Positions 6,570 through 12,074 of a stretch of 12,074 nucleotides of DNA are shown piece after piece. A program made the translations under genes and the position numbers. Positions within the stretch are counted from its first letter, which is position 1, and each line of letters begins with the position of its first letter. The notes under the pieces were generated by a model. That model saw only the letters and a program-made list of their open reading frames with translations, was not told the origin of the DNA and searched no databases. The DNA comes from DASCNA01 sp036011305 (lineage in GTDB: Bacteria > Verrucomicrobiota > Lentisphaeria > Victivallales > GWF2-38-69), in NCBI GenBank assembly GCA_036011305.1, contig DASCNA010000230.1:1-12074 (forward strand). Reading direction: 5' to 3'.

Positions 6570-7217
6570 TTATTTCTCAGCTACTATCACAGAAGACATT
6601 TCTGAGATCTTCACTATCCTATAATTTTTATAGAACTCTTCTATATTTTTTGTTGTTTCATCTTTGAACCAATAAAACTCTCCTTCCAAAGATGAATAAG
6701 TTGATTCGTCTTCCTTATATTTCTTCTTTAAATTATTTAATTCATAATGATTATCAATCATTAAGTCACCGATAACCATTTTTCCGTTTTCATTTAAAAA
6801 CTTAGAAGAATACTCTAAAATTTTAATCTTTTCTTCCGATGTTAAATGATGTAATGAATAAGAGCTTATAATTACATCAAATTTGTCGTTGTTTGTTTCA
6901 AAAAATTCTATAAAATCAGATTTAATGAAATTCTTATACGATAAATGGGAACATTTTATATTAGATTTTTCATTCATTTTCTCTGATAGATCAATACATG
7001 TTAAAGATCTGCATGAATCTATTTTAGATGTCAGGTTCCCCGTACCTGAACCAAGTTCTAACACTTTTGATCTCTCTGTAATTTTTGAAGTTTTTATAAT
7101 CAGGCAAAGAGTTTTTTCATAACCAGCTCTGATCGGATTAACTTCATTCAAAACATTTTTATCATAAATATCAGCCTGCCCGTCGTGATTAAATATTTCA
7201 GCATTATTACTTTTCAT
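6570..7217 (-). CDS. Class I SAM-dependent methyltransferase
   Basis: A 215-residue soluble methyltransferase with a Rossmann-like fold. The SAM-binding motif I is VLELGSGTGNLTSKI (residues 52-66); the acidic end of strand 2 is CIDLSEKM (D76). Motif IV is FDVIISSYSLHHL (113-125), and the KFLNENGKMVIGD segment is the usual strand after the helix following motif IV. The N-terminal FNHDGQADIYDKNV resembles the FD-x-x-A-x-x-YD start of YrrT-like and ubiquinone/menaquinone-type small methyltransferases, but the substrate cannot be told. GAGG lies 6 nt before ATG 7217 and overlaps the stop codon of the upstream flavin-reductase remnant, so both share one transcript. No cofactor residue seems missing. 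Confidence 0.88.
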   Translation of the reverse strand: MKSNNAEIFNHDGQADIYDKNVLNEVNPIRAGYEKTLCLIIKTSKITERSKVLELGSGTGNLTSKIDSCRSLTCIDLSEKMNEKSNIKCSHLSYKNFIKSDFIEFFETNNDKFDVIISSYSLHHLTSEEKIKILEYSSKFLNENGKMVIGDLMIDNHYELNNLKKKYKEDESTYSSLEGEFYWFKDETTKNIEEFYKNYRIVKISEMSSVIVAEK

Positions 7218-7224
7218 GTTATCC

Positions 7225-7441
7225 TCAAATTATCATCTTCAAAATTTTTTCTATTGTCACGGCTTTAGAATACACTCCATTTACCAAAAACATAATTTGA
7301 TCAAACAGTTCATAACGTTTATTCAATCCTACTTTTAAAAGCTCATCCCAAAAAGTTACAGATTGAAATCAACGCAATAGGGCCTGGGATTAAGTTTGGA
7401 GTCCATTCTTTTTTATTAATTGGAAAGCTAACTTTATTCAT
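7225..7441 (-). pseudogene. Flavin-reductase-family gene remnant with internal deletion
   Basis: ATG 7441 opens a frame for 32 residues, KVSFPINKKEWTPNLIPG then PIALISICN, before a stop at 7343-7345. This resembles the N-terminus of flavin reductase/FMN-binding split-barrel proteins (F-P-I-x-K-x-x-W-x-P-x-L-I-P-G-P-I-x-L-I-S). From about 7354 a different frame continues as FWDELLKVGLNKRYELFDQ, then FLVNGVYSKAVTIEKIL, to TGA 7225, which looks like the C-terminal end of the same kind of protein. The middle (well over 100 residues, including the flavin-binding part) is absent and the two ends are out of frame. A single internal deletion near 7350 explains this. The remnant still heads the transcript of the methyltransferase gene 7 bp downstream. 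The C-terminal match is less certain than the N-terminal one. Confidence 0.6.
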
Positions 7442-7446
7442 ATTTA

Positions 7447-7471
7447 CAACATATTTTTGTGTTATATGTTG
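7447..7471. promoter_or_regulatory. Inverted repeat, possible operator upstream of the flavin-reductase remnant
   Basis: CAACATAT (7447-7454) and ATATGTTG (7464-7471) are perfect inverted copies with a 9-nt AT-rich spacer, 6-30 bp upstream of ATG 7441. A second imperfect symmetry (GTTAT, 7 nt, ATAAC, 7461-7477) overlaps it. The placement suits a repressor site; no regulator gene is in the window. Confidence 0.35.
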
Positions 7472-7577
7472 CATAACAAATTTTAAAGCCAATCATAATT
7501 AACTGGGGAATCCATTAATATGTGGGTTAAAGTATTCAAAAATTAAGTATTTCTAAGCGCAATAGCTCTGCATTTAT

Positions 7578-7605
7578 AAAAAATCGGCGTTAAAAATTAA
7601 CGCCG
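7578..7605 (-). terminator. Rho-independent terminator of the GNAT/73-residue protein operon
   Basis: On the minus strand CGGCGTTA (7605-7598) pairs perfectly with TAACGCCG (7592-7585) around a 5-nt loop, and is followed by ATTTTTT (7584-7578). It lies about 40 bp beyond the stop of the 73-residue gene. The flanks are AT-rich, so this GC-rich stem stands out. Confidence 0.85.
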
Positions 7606-7647
7606 TTGAGATTACATTCTATTAAATTTCAATTTTAAAGATAATCT

Positions 7648-7869
7648 TTAAAAAATATATTCAGATTCGGATCTGCAGTTTAAATTTTTATACTCTTTTT
7701 CAGATATAATTTTTTTAAACAAAGTTCCATCTTCAGCTACAGTATTTACCATATACTGTTTTTTTATTTCACCATCTATTTCAATATTTTTTTTTAATTT
7801 AAAACAATCATTAACAGGTTTAGTTAAATATGCTTTTTTTTCTTTAGAATAAAAATAAATGTTATCCAT
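7648..7869 (-). CDS. Small uncharacterised protein (73 residues)
   Basis: I do not recognise this protein. It is rich in Lys, Glu and Asn and has no membrane segment or Cys motif. The order of hydrophobic and polar residues (NIYFYSKEKKAYL, FKLKKNIEIDGEIKKQYMVN, LFKKIISEKEYKNL) suggests a small beta-rich fold with a final helix. The residues before ATG 7869 include an in-frame GTG (7875), but GAGGAG (7875-7880) sits 5 nt before ATG 7869 and overlaps that GTG, which decides the start. It follows the GNAT gene by 21 bp and precedes a strong terminator, so it is the last gene of a two-gene operon. The clear Shine-Dalgarno and terminator argue that it is real. Confidence 0.65.
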   Translation of the reverse strand: MDNIYFYSKEKKAYLTKPVNDCFKLKKNIEIDGEIKKQYMVNTVAEDGTLFKKIISEKEYKNLNCRSESEYIF

Positions 7870-7874
7870 AATCA

Positions 7875-7880
7875 CTCCTC
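7875..7880 (-). promoter_or_regulatory. Ribosome binding site fixing the 73-residue protein start
   Basis: Minus-strand GAGGAG lies 5 nt before ATG 7869. The alternative GTG begins inside this site. Confidence 0.7.
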
Positions 7881-7890
7881 AGTTTATTAT

Positions 7891-8352
7891 TTAAAATACC
7901 TTTACAAAATTAGAATGAGTTAATCTTTCACTAAATGACATTTTTTTATAGAAATCTTTTTTATAGCATTCAGATTCCTTAAAACAGTTTAAAATCAGAC
8001 GGTATGCACCTTTTTCATCTGCTTTTCTTTCAACAATGTTCATTAATTTTTTTCCTAAACCATTCCCTCTTGCTTTATCAGATATTACAAGTTGAGTTAC
8101 ATATCCTTCAATCCCAGGTATCATAACTGAATAAATCCAGTGAACAGTTATATAACCTAAAATTTTATCATCTGCCTCTGCTACAAATACCATATTGCTT
8201 TTATTGTCAGAATACGCTTTAAGCATGTTTTTAGCAGTTTCCGTAGCAGTATCTTTTGAATATGAAATATTCTGTTCATTTCTAAATGATGCAACAAGCT
8301 CACCTATTTGAATATTATCGTCAAATACAGCTCTTCTAACTTTTATATTCAT
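7891..8352 (-). CDS. GNAT-family N-acetyltransferase
   Basis: A 153-residue single-domain acetyltransferase. Strand 1 and helix 1 are MNIKVRRAVFDDNIQIGELV. FVAEADDKILGYITVHWIYSV forms the middle strands, and GYVTQLVISDKARGNGLGKKLM contains motif A (R95-G-N-G98-L-G100), which binds acetyl-CoA. The final segment has YRLILNCFKESECYKKDFYKKMSF, the usual A/B motifs with Y-K-K-x-FY-x-x-x-x-F before the C-terminus. The frame is open to ATG 8373, but GGGAGG (8359-8364) lies 6 nt before ATG 8352, which I take as the start. It is the first gene after a good promoter at 8457-8484. The substrate is unknown; the NGLG loop and overall pattern resemble PhnO/aminoglycoside-type small GNATs without being specific. 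Confidence 0.88.
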   Translation of the reverse strand: MNIKVRRAVFDDNIQIGELVASFRNEQNISYSKDTATETAKNMLKAYSDNKSNMVFVAEADDKILGYITVHWIYSVMIPGIEGYVTQLVISDKARGNGLGKKLMNIVERKADEKGAYRLILNCFKESECYKKDFYKKMSFSERLTHSNFVKVF

Positions 8353-8358
8353 TTCTAT

Positions 8359-8364
8359 CCTCCC
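8359..8364 (-). promoter_or_regulatory. Ribosome binding site fixing the GNAT start at 8352
   Basis: Minus-strand GGGAGG with 6-nt spacing to ATG 8352. The upstream ATG 8373 has no such site and would place this sequence inside the coding region. Confidence 0.7.
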
Positions 8365-8456
8365 GCTATTCATACTATTAGACTTTTAACAGAAATGGTA
8401 AAACGGTAGAATAAATTTAGCTCACAGATATACAGTGCATAATGCAGTTTATATTC

Positions 8457-8484
8457 AATATAACGCCATAATGAAATATGTCAA
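8457..8484 (-). promoter_or_regulatory. Sigma70-type promoter of the GNAT operon
   Basis: On the minus strand there is a perfect TTGACA (8479-8484), a 16-nt spacer and TATATT (8457-8462). The start would be near 8450, leaving a leader of about 98 nt. A perfect 11-bp palindrome, tgcataatgca (8436-8446), lies just downstream of the predicted start, where a repressor could bind. Confidence 0.7.
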
Positions 8485-8530
8485 AAATATTTTTAAAATC
8501 AGTTATTTTGCTTATTATTCTTGCTTCTAA

Positions 8531-8539
8531 TGTTATAAT
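8531..8539 (+). promoter_or_regulatory. Extended -10 promoter of the alpha/beta hydrolase gene
   Basis: TGTTATAAT fits the extended -10 form TG-N-TATAAT. No good -35 is present at 16-18 nt (a TTGCTT lies 20 nt upstream). Transcription would start near 8546, about 25 nt before ATG 8571. Confidence 0.5.
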
Positions 8540-8570
8540 TTAGTTACTTAATAAATAAAATATATTAAAA

Positions 8571-9425
8571 ATGATAGAAGAAATGCTTACAGGTAAATCA
8601 AATTATATTACAGTCAGTGATGGAGTAAAACTCCACTATATTGAAGCAGGATCTGGACAACCTTTAGTAATGATTCCAGGTTGGTCACAAACAGCAGAAC
8701 AGTTTAAATATCAAATTGATAATCTAAGCAGTAAATATAGAATTATTGCTCTGGACATGCGCGGCCATGGAGAATCAGATAAACCATCGCATGGCTATAG
8801 AGTTTCGAGATTTGCCATGGATGTTCATGAAATTTTAACAACTCTGAATCTTGATAACATTGTGCTATTAGGCCATTCAATGGGTTGTGCTGTCATATGG
8901 AGTTACTGGGATCTTTTCGGAAGTGATAAACTGTTAAAATTAGTACTTGTTGATCAGTCTCCTTTTATTACTTCCAATTTTAACTGGTCAGATAATGAAT
9001 CCAAGAGTTGCGGATCATTTTTCAATTTAAATTCACTGATGAACACATACAATGCGCTAAATGGTCCAGACAGCGAAGAGTTCACAAAAAAAATGATAAA
9101 CGGTATGCTTACCAGTACATTATCTGAAAAAAAACGAAAATGGATAATAAAACAAAATTTCAAATTTCCCCGTAAATATGCTGCGTCATTACTTTACAGT
9201 AACTGCACACGTGATTGGCGGGATACCATACCGCGAATCAATATTCCTACGCAAATTATAAGCGGCAGAGTCAGTATTGTTCCATGGCAGTCTCAAGTTT
9301 GGATTCATGATCAGATTGCAGGGTCAAAGCTTGACATATTTGAAGAAAAAGAAGGTGGACAGCATTTTATGTTTATTGAAAATCCGAATAAATTCAACAG
9401 GATAATTACTGAATTTATTGGCTAA
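8571..9425 (+). CDS. Alpha/beta hydrolase-fold protein
   Basis: This 284-residue soluble hydrolase is the only intact rightward gene. YITVSDGVKLHYIEAGSGQPLVMIPGWSQ gives the first strands and the oxyanion-hole loop (PGW). LDMRGHGESDKP is the conserved strand-turn after helix A. GHSMG holds the nucleophile S103, and GGQHFMFIENP holds the catalytic H265. The acid is probably D128 in LVLVDQSP, at the end of strand 6, since the usual strand-7 Asp site (ISGRVSIVPWQS) lacks an Asp. Many esterases, haloperoxidase-like and lipase-like proteins share this layout; the substrate is not predictable. The start ATG 8571 has no Shine-Dalgarno; ATG 8583 with AGAAG is an alternative that removes four residues. 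It is divergent from the GNAT operon, with 218 bp between them. Confidence 0.88.
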   Translation: MIEEMLTGKSNYITVSDGVKLHYIEAGSGQPLVMIPGWSQTAEQFKYQIDNLSSKYRIIALDMRGHGESDKPSHGYRVSRFAMDVHEILTTLNLDNIVLLGHSMGCAVIWSYWDLFGSDKLLKLVLVDQSPFITSNFNWSDNESKSCGSFFNLNSLMNTYNALNGPDSEEFTKKMINGMLTSTLSEKKRKWIIKQNFKFPRKYAASLLYSNCTRDWRDTIPRINIPTQIISGRVSIVPWQSQVWIHDQIAGSKLDIFEEKEGGQHFMFIENPNKFNRIITEFIG

Positions 9426-9516
9426 AAATATTTTTACCTTTATTCTTCAAAATCTATTCACGACTGTTTAAGATTTTTCTGCAATTATGTATTTATTTCA
9501 ATCAAAAAGATAAATA

Positions 9517-10977
9517 TTAGGATTTTATTCCTGAATTTAAGTTTAGCTTTTTAACTTTTTTATATGCATAAGTTTTTTTTAGAAAAATAACAAATACAGT
9601 TACAGCTGCAAGTCCGCCTATTATAACTGAAATCTCATAAGGCAGATTAAATCCAATATCTGCAAAAAGAATAAATGTAAAACAAACACCGCTCATAAAC
9701 AGTGCCGGAATAGAAGCTATCCAGTGATTTCTATTAGCTCTGGCCTGGTAAATAGCAGCCGACCAAAGAAGCAGCATGGCCAATGTTTGATTTGCCCATC
9801 CAAAATATCTCCACACAAGTTGAAAATTTTTCTGCCCGGCTATTGCCAGTATTATTCCAATAATAAATATAGGGATTGCGATAATAAGCCTTTTAGGAAT
9901 TTTATTCTGCTTCAATTTTAGTGTATCTGCCACAATTAAACGTGCGCTTCTAAATGCTGTATCCCCGCTCGTTATAGGAAGAATGATTACACCTAAAACC
10001 GCTAAAAAACCACCGACTCCACCAAGAAGAGCTATTGATACATGATTAACAACCTGTGCTGGATTGCCAGCATGCAGTAGGGCTTCAGGGCTTTTGTAAA
10101 ATGACAAACCTACAGTACACCATATTAAACCTATAATGCTTTCTGCAATCATTGACCCGTAAAAAACAGATCTGCCGTGTTTTTCAGATTTCATGCACCT
10201 GGCCATAAGAGGTGATTGAGTAGAATGAAAACCGCTTATTGCACTGCATGATATTGTAATAAAAATAAGAGGCCATATAGGAAGCTTATGAGCACCAGGG
10301 TAGTAATTATGAAAAAAGTTCAGATGCGGCAGTATTTGGTGATTACTGCATAGCAATGCTATTCCTACACCAAAAGTCATAAACAGAAGCAGTGCTCCGA
10401 AAAATGGATATAATCTTCCTATTATCTTATCTATGGGAAGCATTGTTGCAAGAAAATAATAGAAAAAAATGAAGGCTATTATCATCCATATTGACGGATT
10501 AAATCCATATTCACGCAGTAAAGTTTCTATCAACGAAGCCGGAGCAGTAACAAATACTGTTCCAACCAGCAGCAATAGGAGTAAAGAGAAAAATATCATT
10601 ACCTGCCTGGCGGACATACCTAATGTATCGCCTATAACTTCAGGCAGATTTTTACCATCTTTTCTCAAAGAGAGCATTCCACTGAAAAAATCATGAACAG
10701 CACCTGCAAAAATACCCCCAATTACTATCCATAATAATGCAATTGGTCCATACAAAGCGCCAAGAATTGGCCCAAAAATAGGACCTATCCCTGCAATATT
10801 AAGCAATTGGATTAAAAACACCTTCCAAGTGGGAAGGTGTAAATAGTCAACCCCATCATGAAGTGTTGTTGCCGGAGTCGCTCTATTCGGTTTTATTACA
10901 AAACATCTTTCAATAAATTTACCATACAGAATGTATCCAATTATTAAAACGGCAATACAAAAGAAAAAAAACAGCAT
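9517..10977 (-). CDS. cstA: CstA-family transporter (carbon starvation protein, short form)
   Basis: A 486-residue polytopic inner-membrane protein of the CstA family. Members import pyruvate and have been linked to peptide uptake during carbon starvation. Family marks are FLIQLLNIAGIGPIFGPIL and ALYGPIALLWIVIG (residues about 54-87), GAVHDFFSGMLSLRKDGKNLPE (92-113), SCSAISGFHSTQSPLMARC (243-261), and the later PITSGDTAFRSARL. Hydrophobic segments span the chain, more than ten by eye. E. coli CstA and BtsT are about 700 residues; this is the shorter version common in anaerobes, ending soon after the FRSARL region and four more membrane segments, so it is not a truncation. The start ATG 10977 has GGGGGAG 9 nt upstream. 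No small CstA-associated partner gene (YbdD/YjiX type) is seen beside it. Neighbours are in single units, so it is probably monocistronic. Confidence 0.9.
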   Translation of the reverse strand: MLFFFFCIAVLIIGYILYGKFIERCFVIKPNRATPATTLHDGVDYLHLPTWKVFLIQLLNIAGIGPIFGPILGALYGPIALLWIVIGGIFAGAVHDFFSGMLSLRKDGKNLPEVIGDTLGMSARQVMIFFSLLLLLLVGTVFVTAPASLIETLLREYGFNPSIWMIIAFIFFYYFLATMLPIDKIIGRLYPFFGALLLFMTFGVGIALLCSNHQILPHLNFFHNYYPGAHKLPIWPLIFITISCSAISGFHSTQSPLMARCMKSEKHGRSVFYGSMIAESIIGLIWCTVGLSFYKSPEALLHAGNPAQVVNHVSIALLGGVGGFLAVLGVIILPITSGDTAFRSARLIVADTLKLKQNKIPKRLIIAIPIFIIGIILAIAGQKNFQLVWRYFGWANQTLAMLLLWSAAIYQARANRNHWIASIPALFMSGVCFTFILFADIGFNLPYEISVIIGGLAAVTVFVIFLKKTYAYKKVKKLNLNSGIKS

Positions 10978-11199
10978 TTTTAACTCTCCCCCAAAGTTTA
11001 ATTCACTGCATCAAGCAAAAATTCTGAAATATCCCCCATAGAATATTCTTAAGCAATAATTTATAAAAATTATAATTATCTCTAATTTGAATTAAAAAGA
11101 TAAAATATCAAATAATAAATCCAATAATTGGTAATAAATATAACATAGTAAAATAGAGCTTACCTTATCATGATAAGCTCAAATTCATAAATGATATCA
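10978..11199. other. Gap between cstA-like and URO-D-like genes
   Basis: Apart from the hairpin at 11156-11180 and the ribosome binding site of the CstA gene, it is plain AT-rich DNA. I could not pick out a promoter for the CstA gene with confidence. A 13-codon open frame on the minus strand (10998-11039) is unsupported. Confidence 0.4.
11156..11180 (-). terminator. Hairpin after the URO-D-like gene, likely terminator
   Basis: On the minus strand GAGCTTA (11180-11174) pairs with TAAGCTC (11162-11156) across an 11-nt loop, which itself contains the alternative palindrome TTATCATGATAA. TATTTTAC follows. It sits 19 bp after the stop codon. The U-tract is short. Confidence 0.5.
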
Positions 11200-12074
11200 C
11201 TAAGCACTTACTACTTCCATAGCGATTCGGGCCCAATCAAAAAGACGCTTTGGCTGATGCCTTATTGTACTTAAATCCTTTAAAATAAATTCTAAAGGAC
11301 TTCCGTTTTCTTCACATATCTTTCGTGTTTTAGTCAGATCTTTACGAATTTGATCAAAATTACAGCTATCCATAGCAATGAGAGCAGGGTTCGGTTTACG
11401 CGAATAAACATAGTCTCCACCTATTTCCGCTGCTCCGCGTTCTTCATTTACCCACGGACTCATTGAAATTTTACGTACGTTAGGAATCATTCTAACTTCA
11501 GCCATTCTTCCATCCAGCGGTTCACAGCAACCATAATAAACTAATCCAAACCTTTCACAAATGCGTTTAGTATAATCAACTTCGAGTTCTTTAAACATTT
11601 TAGGTGAAACGGTAGATAGCATTTGAGCCAGTCCGTACATCCAAATATCCTTTGTCCTTGGTTTTTCAGGATTAAAATCAGCAGCAGGAAGTTCATCAGT
11701 CCATGCACCTGTACAGTGTACAAGGCTCTGAGGCATACAAAGCAATCCCTGTTCTTCAAGCTGATCCAACATGTCCAGATAACATTCTGTCATACGGTTT
11801 AAAAGGTTATGTACAAAATCAGGTTTATCAATCATGGCATACAAAGCATTCTCAACTCCCATCCATGTAGCTATGGGATCCCACAGTGACAGGTATGGGT
11901 CAACTCCGCATGAGCGCACTTCAAGCAGCCCGTCAAAAAGTTCATTTGCAATACCTAGCCGCCGTTCAGTTTCAATTAAATTATGTGTTATTACCGCTTT
12001 TTTAATTTTTTCTATATCTTCATCGGTTTGAAACTGATTTTCAAACATATGGCCTACAACATCATTCTCAGGAT
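11200..12074 (-). CDS. Uroporphyrinogen decarboxylase-like (URO-D) protein, 5' end outside the window
   Basis: The frame is open to the right edge: the codons before ATG 12048 read PENDVVGH without a stop, so about 290 C-terminal residues of a larger protein (relatives are about 350-400) are present. The region has the URO-D/corrinoid methyltransferase layout: SLWDPIATWMGVENALYAMIDKP (helix after the barrel start), CMPQSLVHCTGAWTDELP, LVYYGCCEPLDGR with the paired Cys, KISMSPWVNEERGAAEIGGDYVYSRKPNPA (barrel strands 6-7), and a C-terminal DWARIAMEVV helix. Lentisphaerota and some Clostridia encode many such proteins. Related enzymes (MtaA/MtbA) move methyl groups from corrinoid proteins, but no corrinoid protein gene is visible here, so the reaction is unknown. 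True heme-pathway HemE is unlikely given the Cys pair and divergence. It ends at TAG (11200-11202). Confidence 0.82.
   Translation of the reverse strand, partial: PENDVVGHMFENQFQTDEDIEKIKKAVITHNLIETERRLGIANELFDGLLEVRSCGVDPYLSLWDPIATWMGVENALYAMIDKPDFVHNLLNRMTECYLDMLDQLEEQGLLCMPQSLVHCTGAWTDELPAADFNPEKPRTKDIWMYGLAQMLSTVSPKMFKELEVDYTKRICERFGLVYYGCCEPLDGRMAEVRMIPNVRKISMSPWVNEERGAAEIGGDYVYSRKPNPALIAMDSCNFDQIRKDLTKTRKICEENGSPLEFILKDLSTIRHQPKRLFDWARIAMEVVSA

Noticed and set aside
3617..8352. Integron cassette array
   Set aside because: Small same-strand genes in a row suggest it, but spacings are as short as 2-8 bp, there are no attC-like inverted repeats between genes, and no integrase is visible.
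7648..8352. GNAT toxin-antitoxin pair (TacA/AtaT type)
   Set aside because: The 73-residue partner shows no ribbon-helix-helix pattern and comes after the GNAT gene, whereas antitoxins in those systems are usually upstream and of the RHH type.
9426..9516. Terminator between the convergent hydrolase and CstA genes
   Set aside because: Only a weak all-A/T symmetry (TAAAAATATTTTTA) is present; no stem with GC pairs and a U-run was found.
10998..11039. 13-codon leader peptide upstream of the CstA gene (minus strand)
   Set aside because: It has no Shine-Dalgarno site and no attenuator-like hairpins, and open frames this short are expected by chance.

Overview
The window is strongly AT-rich and bacterial, with good Shine-Dalgarno sites (GGAGG-type) before many genes. 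The truncated thioredoxin-like gene at the left has a Sec signal peptide and an F-x-GSDWCGWC-x-KLD pattern that I associate with Planctomycetota, Verrucomicrobiota and Lentisphaerota. The URO-D-like methyltransferase at the right edge is also of a kind common in Lentisphaerota and in Clostridia. I therefore lean towards a low-GC, probably gut or anaerobic, Lentisphaerota-like organism. A clostridial source is not excluded. This is inference; there is no rRNA or other marker gene here.

Left edge (1-620): the right end of an IS66-family insertion sequence, with the last codons of its transposase and a GTAAGC-type terminal repeat, sits inside the thioredoxin-like gene. The cut falls exactly after codon 92, and the following 8 codons and the stop come from the IS. 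The gene's own strong promoter survives.

638-3447: a two-gene leftward operon for peptide use. A cytoplasmic Sapep/PepV-type M20 dipeptidase is followed by a DtpA/DtpB-like proton-coupled di/tripeptide transporter. Uptake and intracellular hydrolysis of small peptides fit together well.

3617-7441: a tightly packed leftward run of small accessory genes. In transcription order it holds a flavin-reductase-family remnant with an internal deletion, a class I SAM methyltransferase, a GNAT-like protein, a HIT-family protein, an unrecognised membrane-anchored protein made of two similar domains, a second GNAT, and a third GNAT broken by an in-frame amber codon. Further right, 7648-8352 is a separate operon (GNAT plus an orphan 73-residue protein). 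It has a clear promoter at its head and a clear terminator at its tail.

8571-9425 is the only intact rightward gene, an alpha/beta hydrolase, divergent from the GNAT operon. 9517-10977 is a short-form CstA-family transporter (pyruvate or peptide uptake). 11200-12074 is the C-terminal part of a URO-D-like protein whose start lies beyond the window.

Overall, two nutrient-uptake units (dipeptidase plus DtpA, and CstA) flank an accessory island rich in acetyltransferases. Three genes are visibly decayed by three different mechanisms: IS insertion, internal deletion and nonsense mutation. I see no defence system, CRISPR array, integron or RNA gene. The most novel-looking item is the duplicated-domain membrane-anchored protein at 4605-5456.
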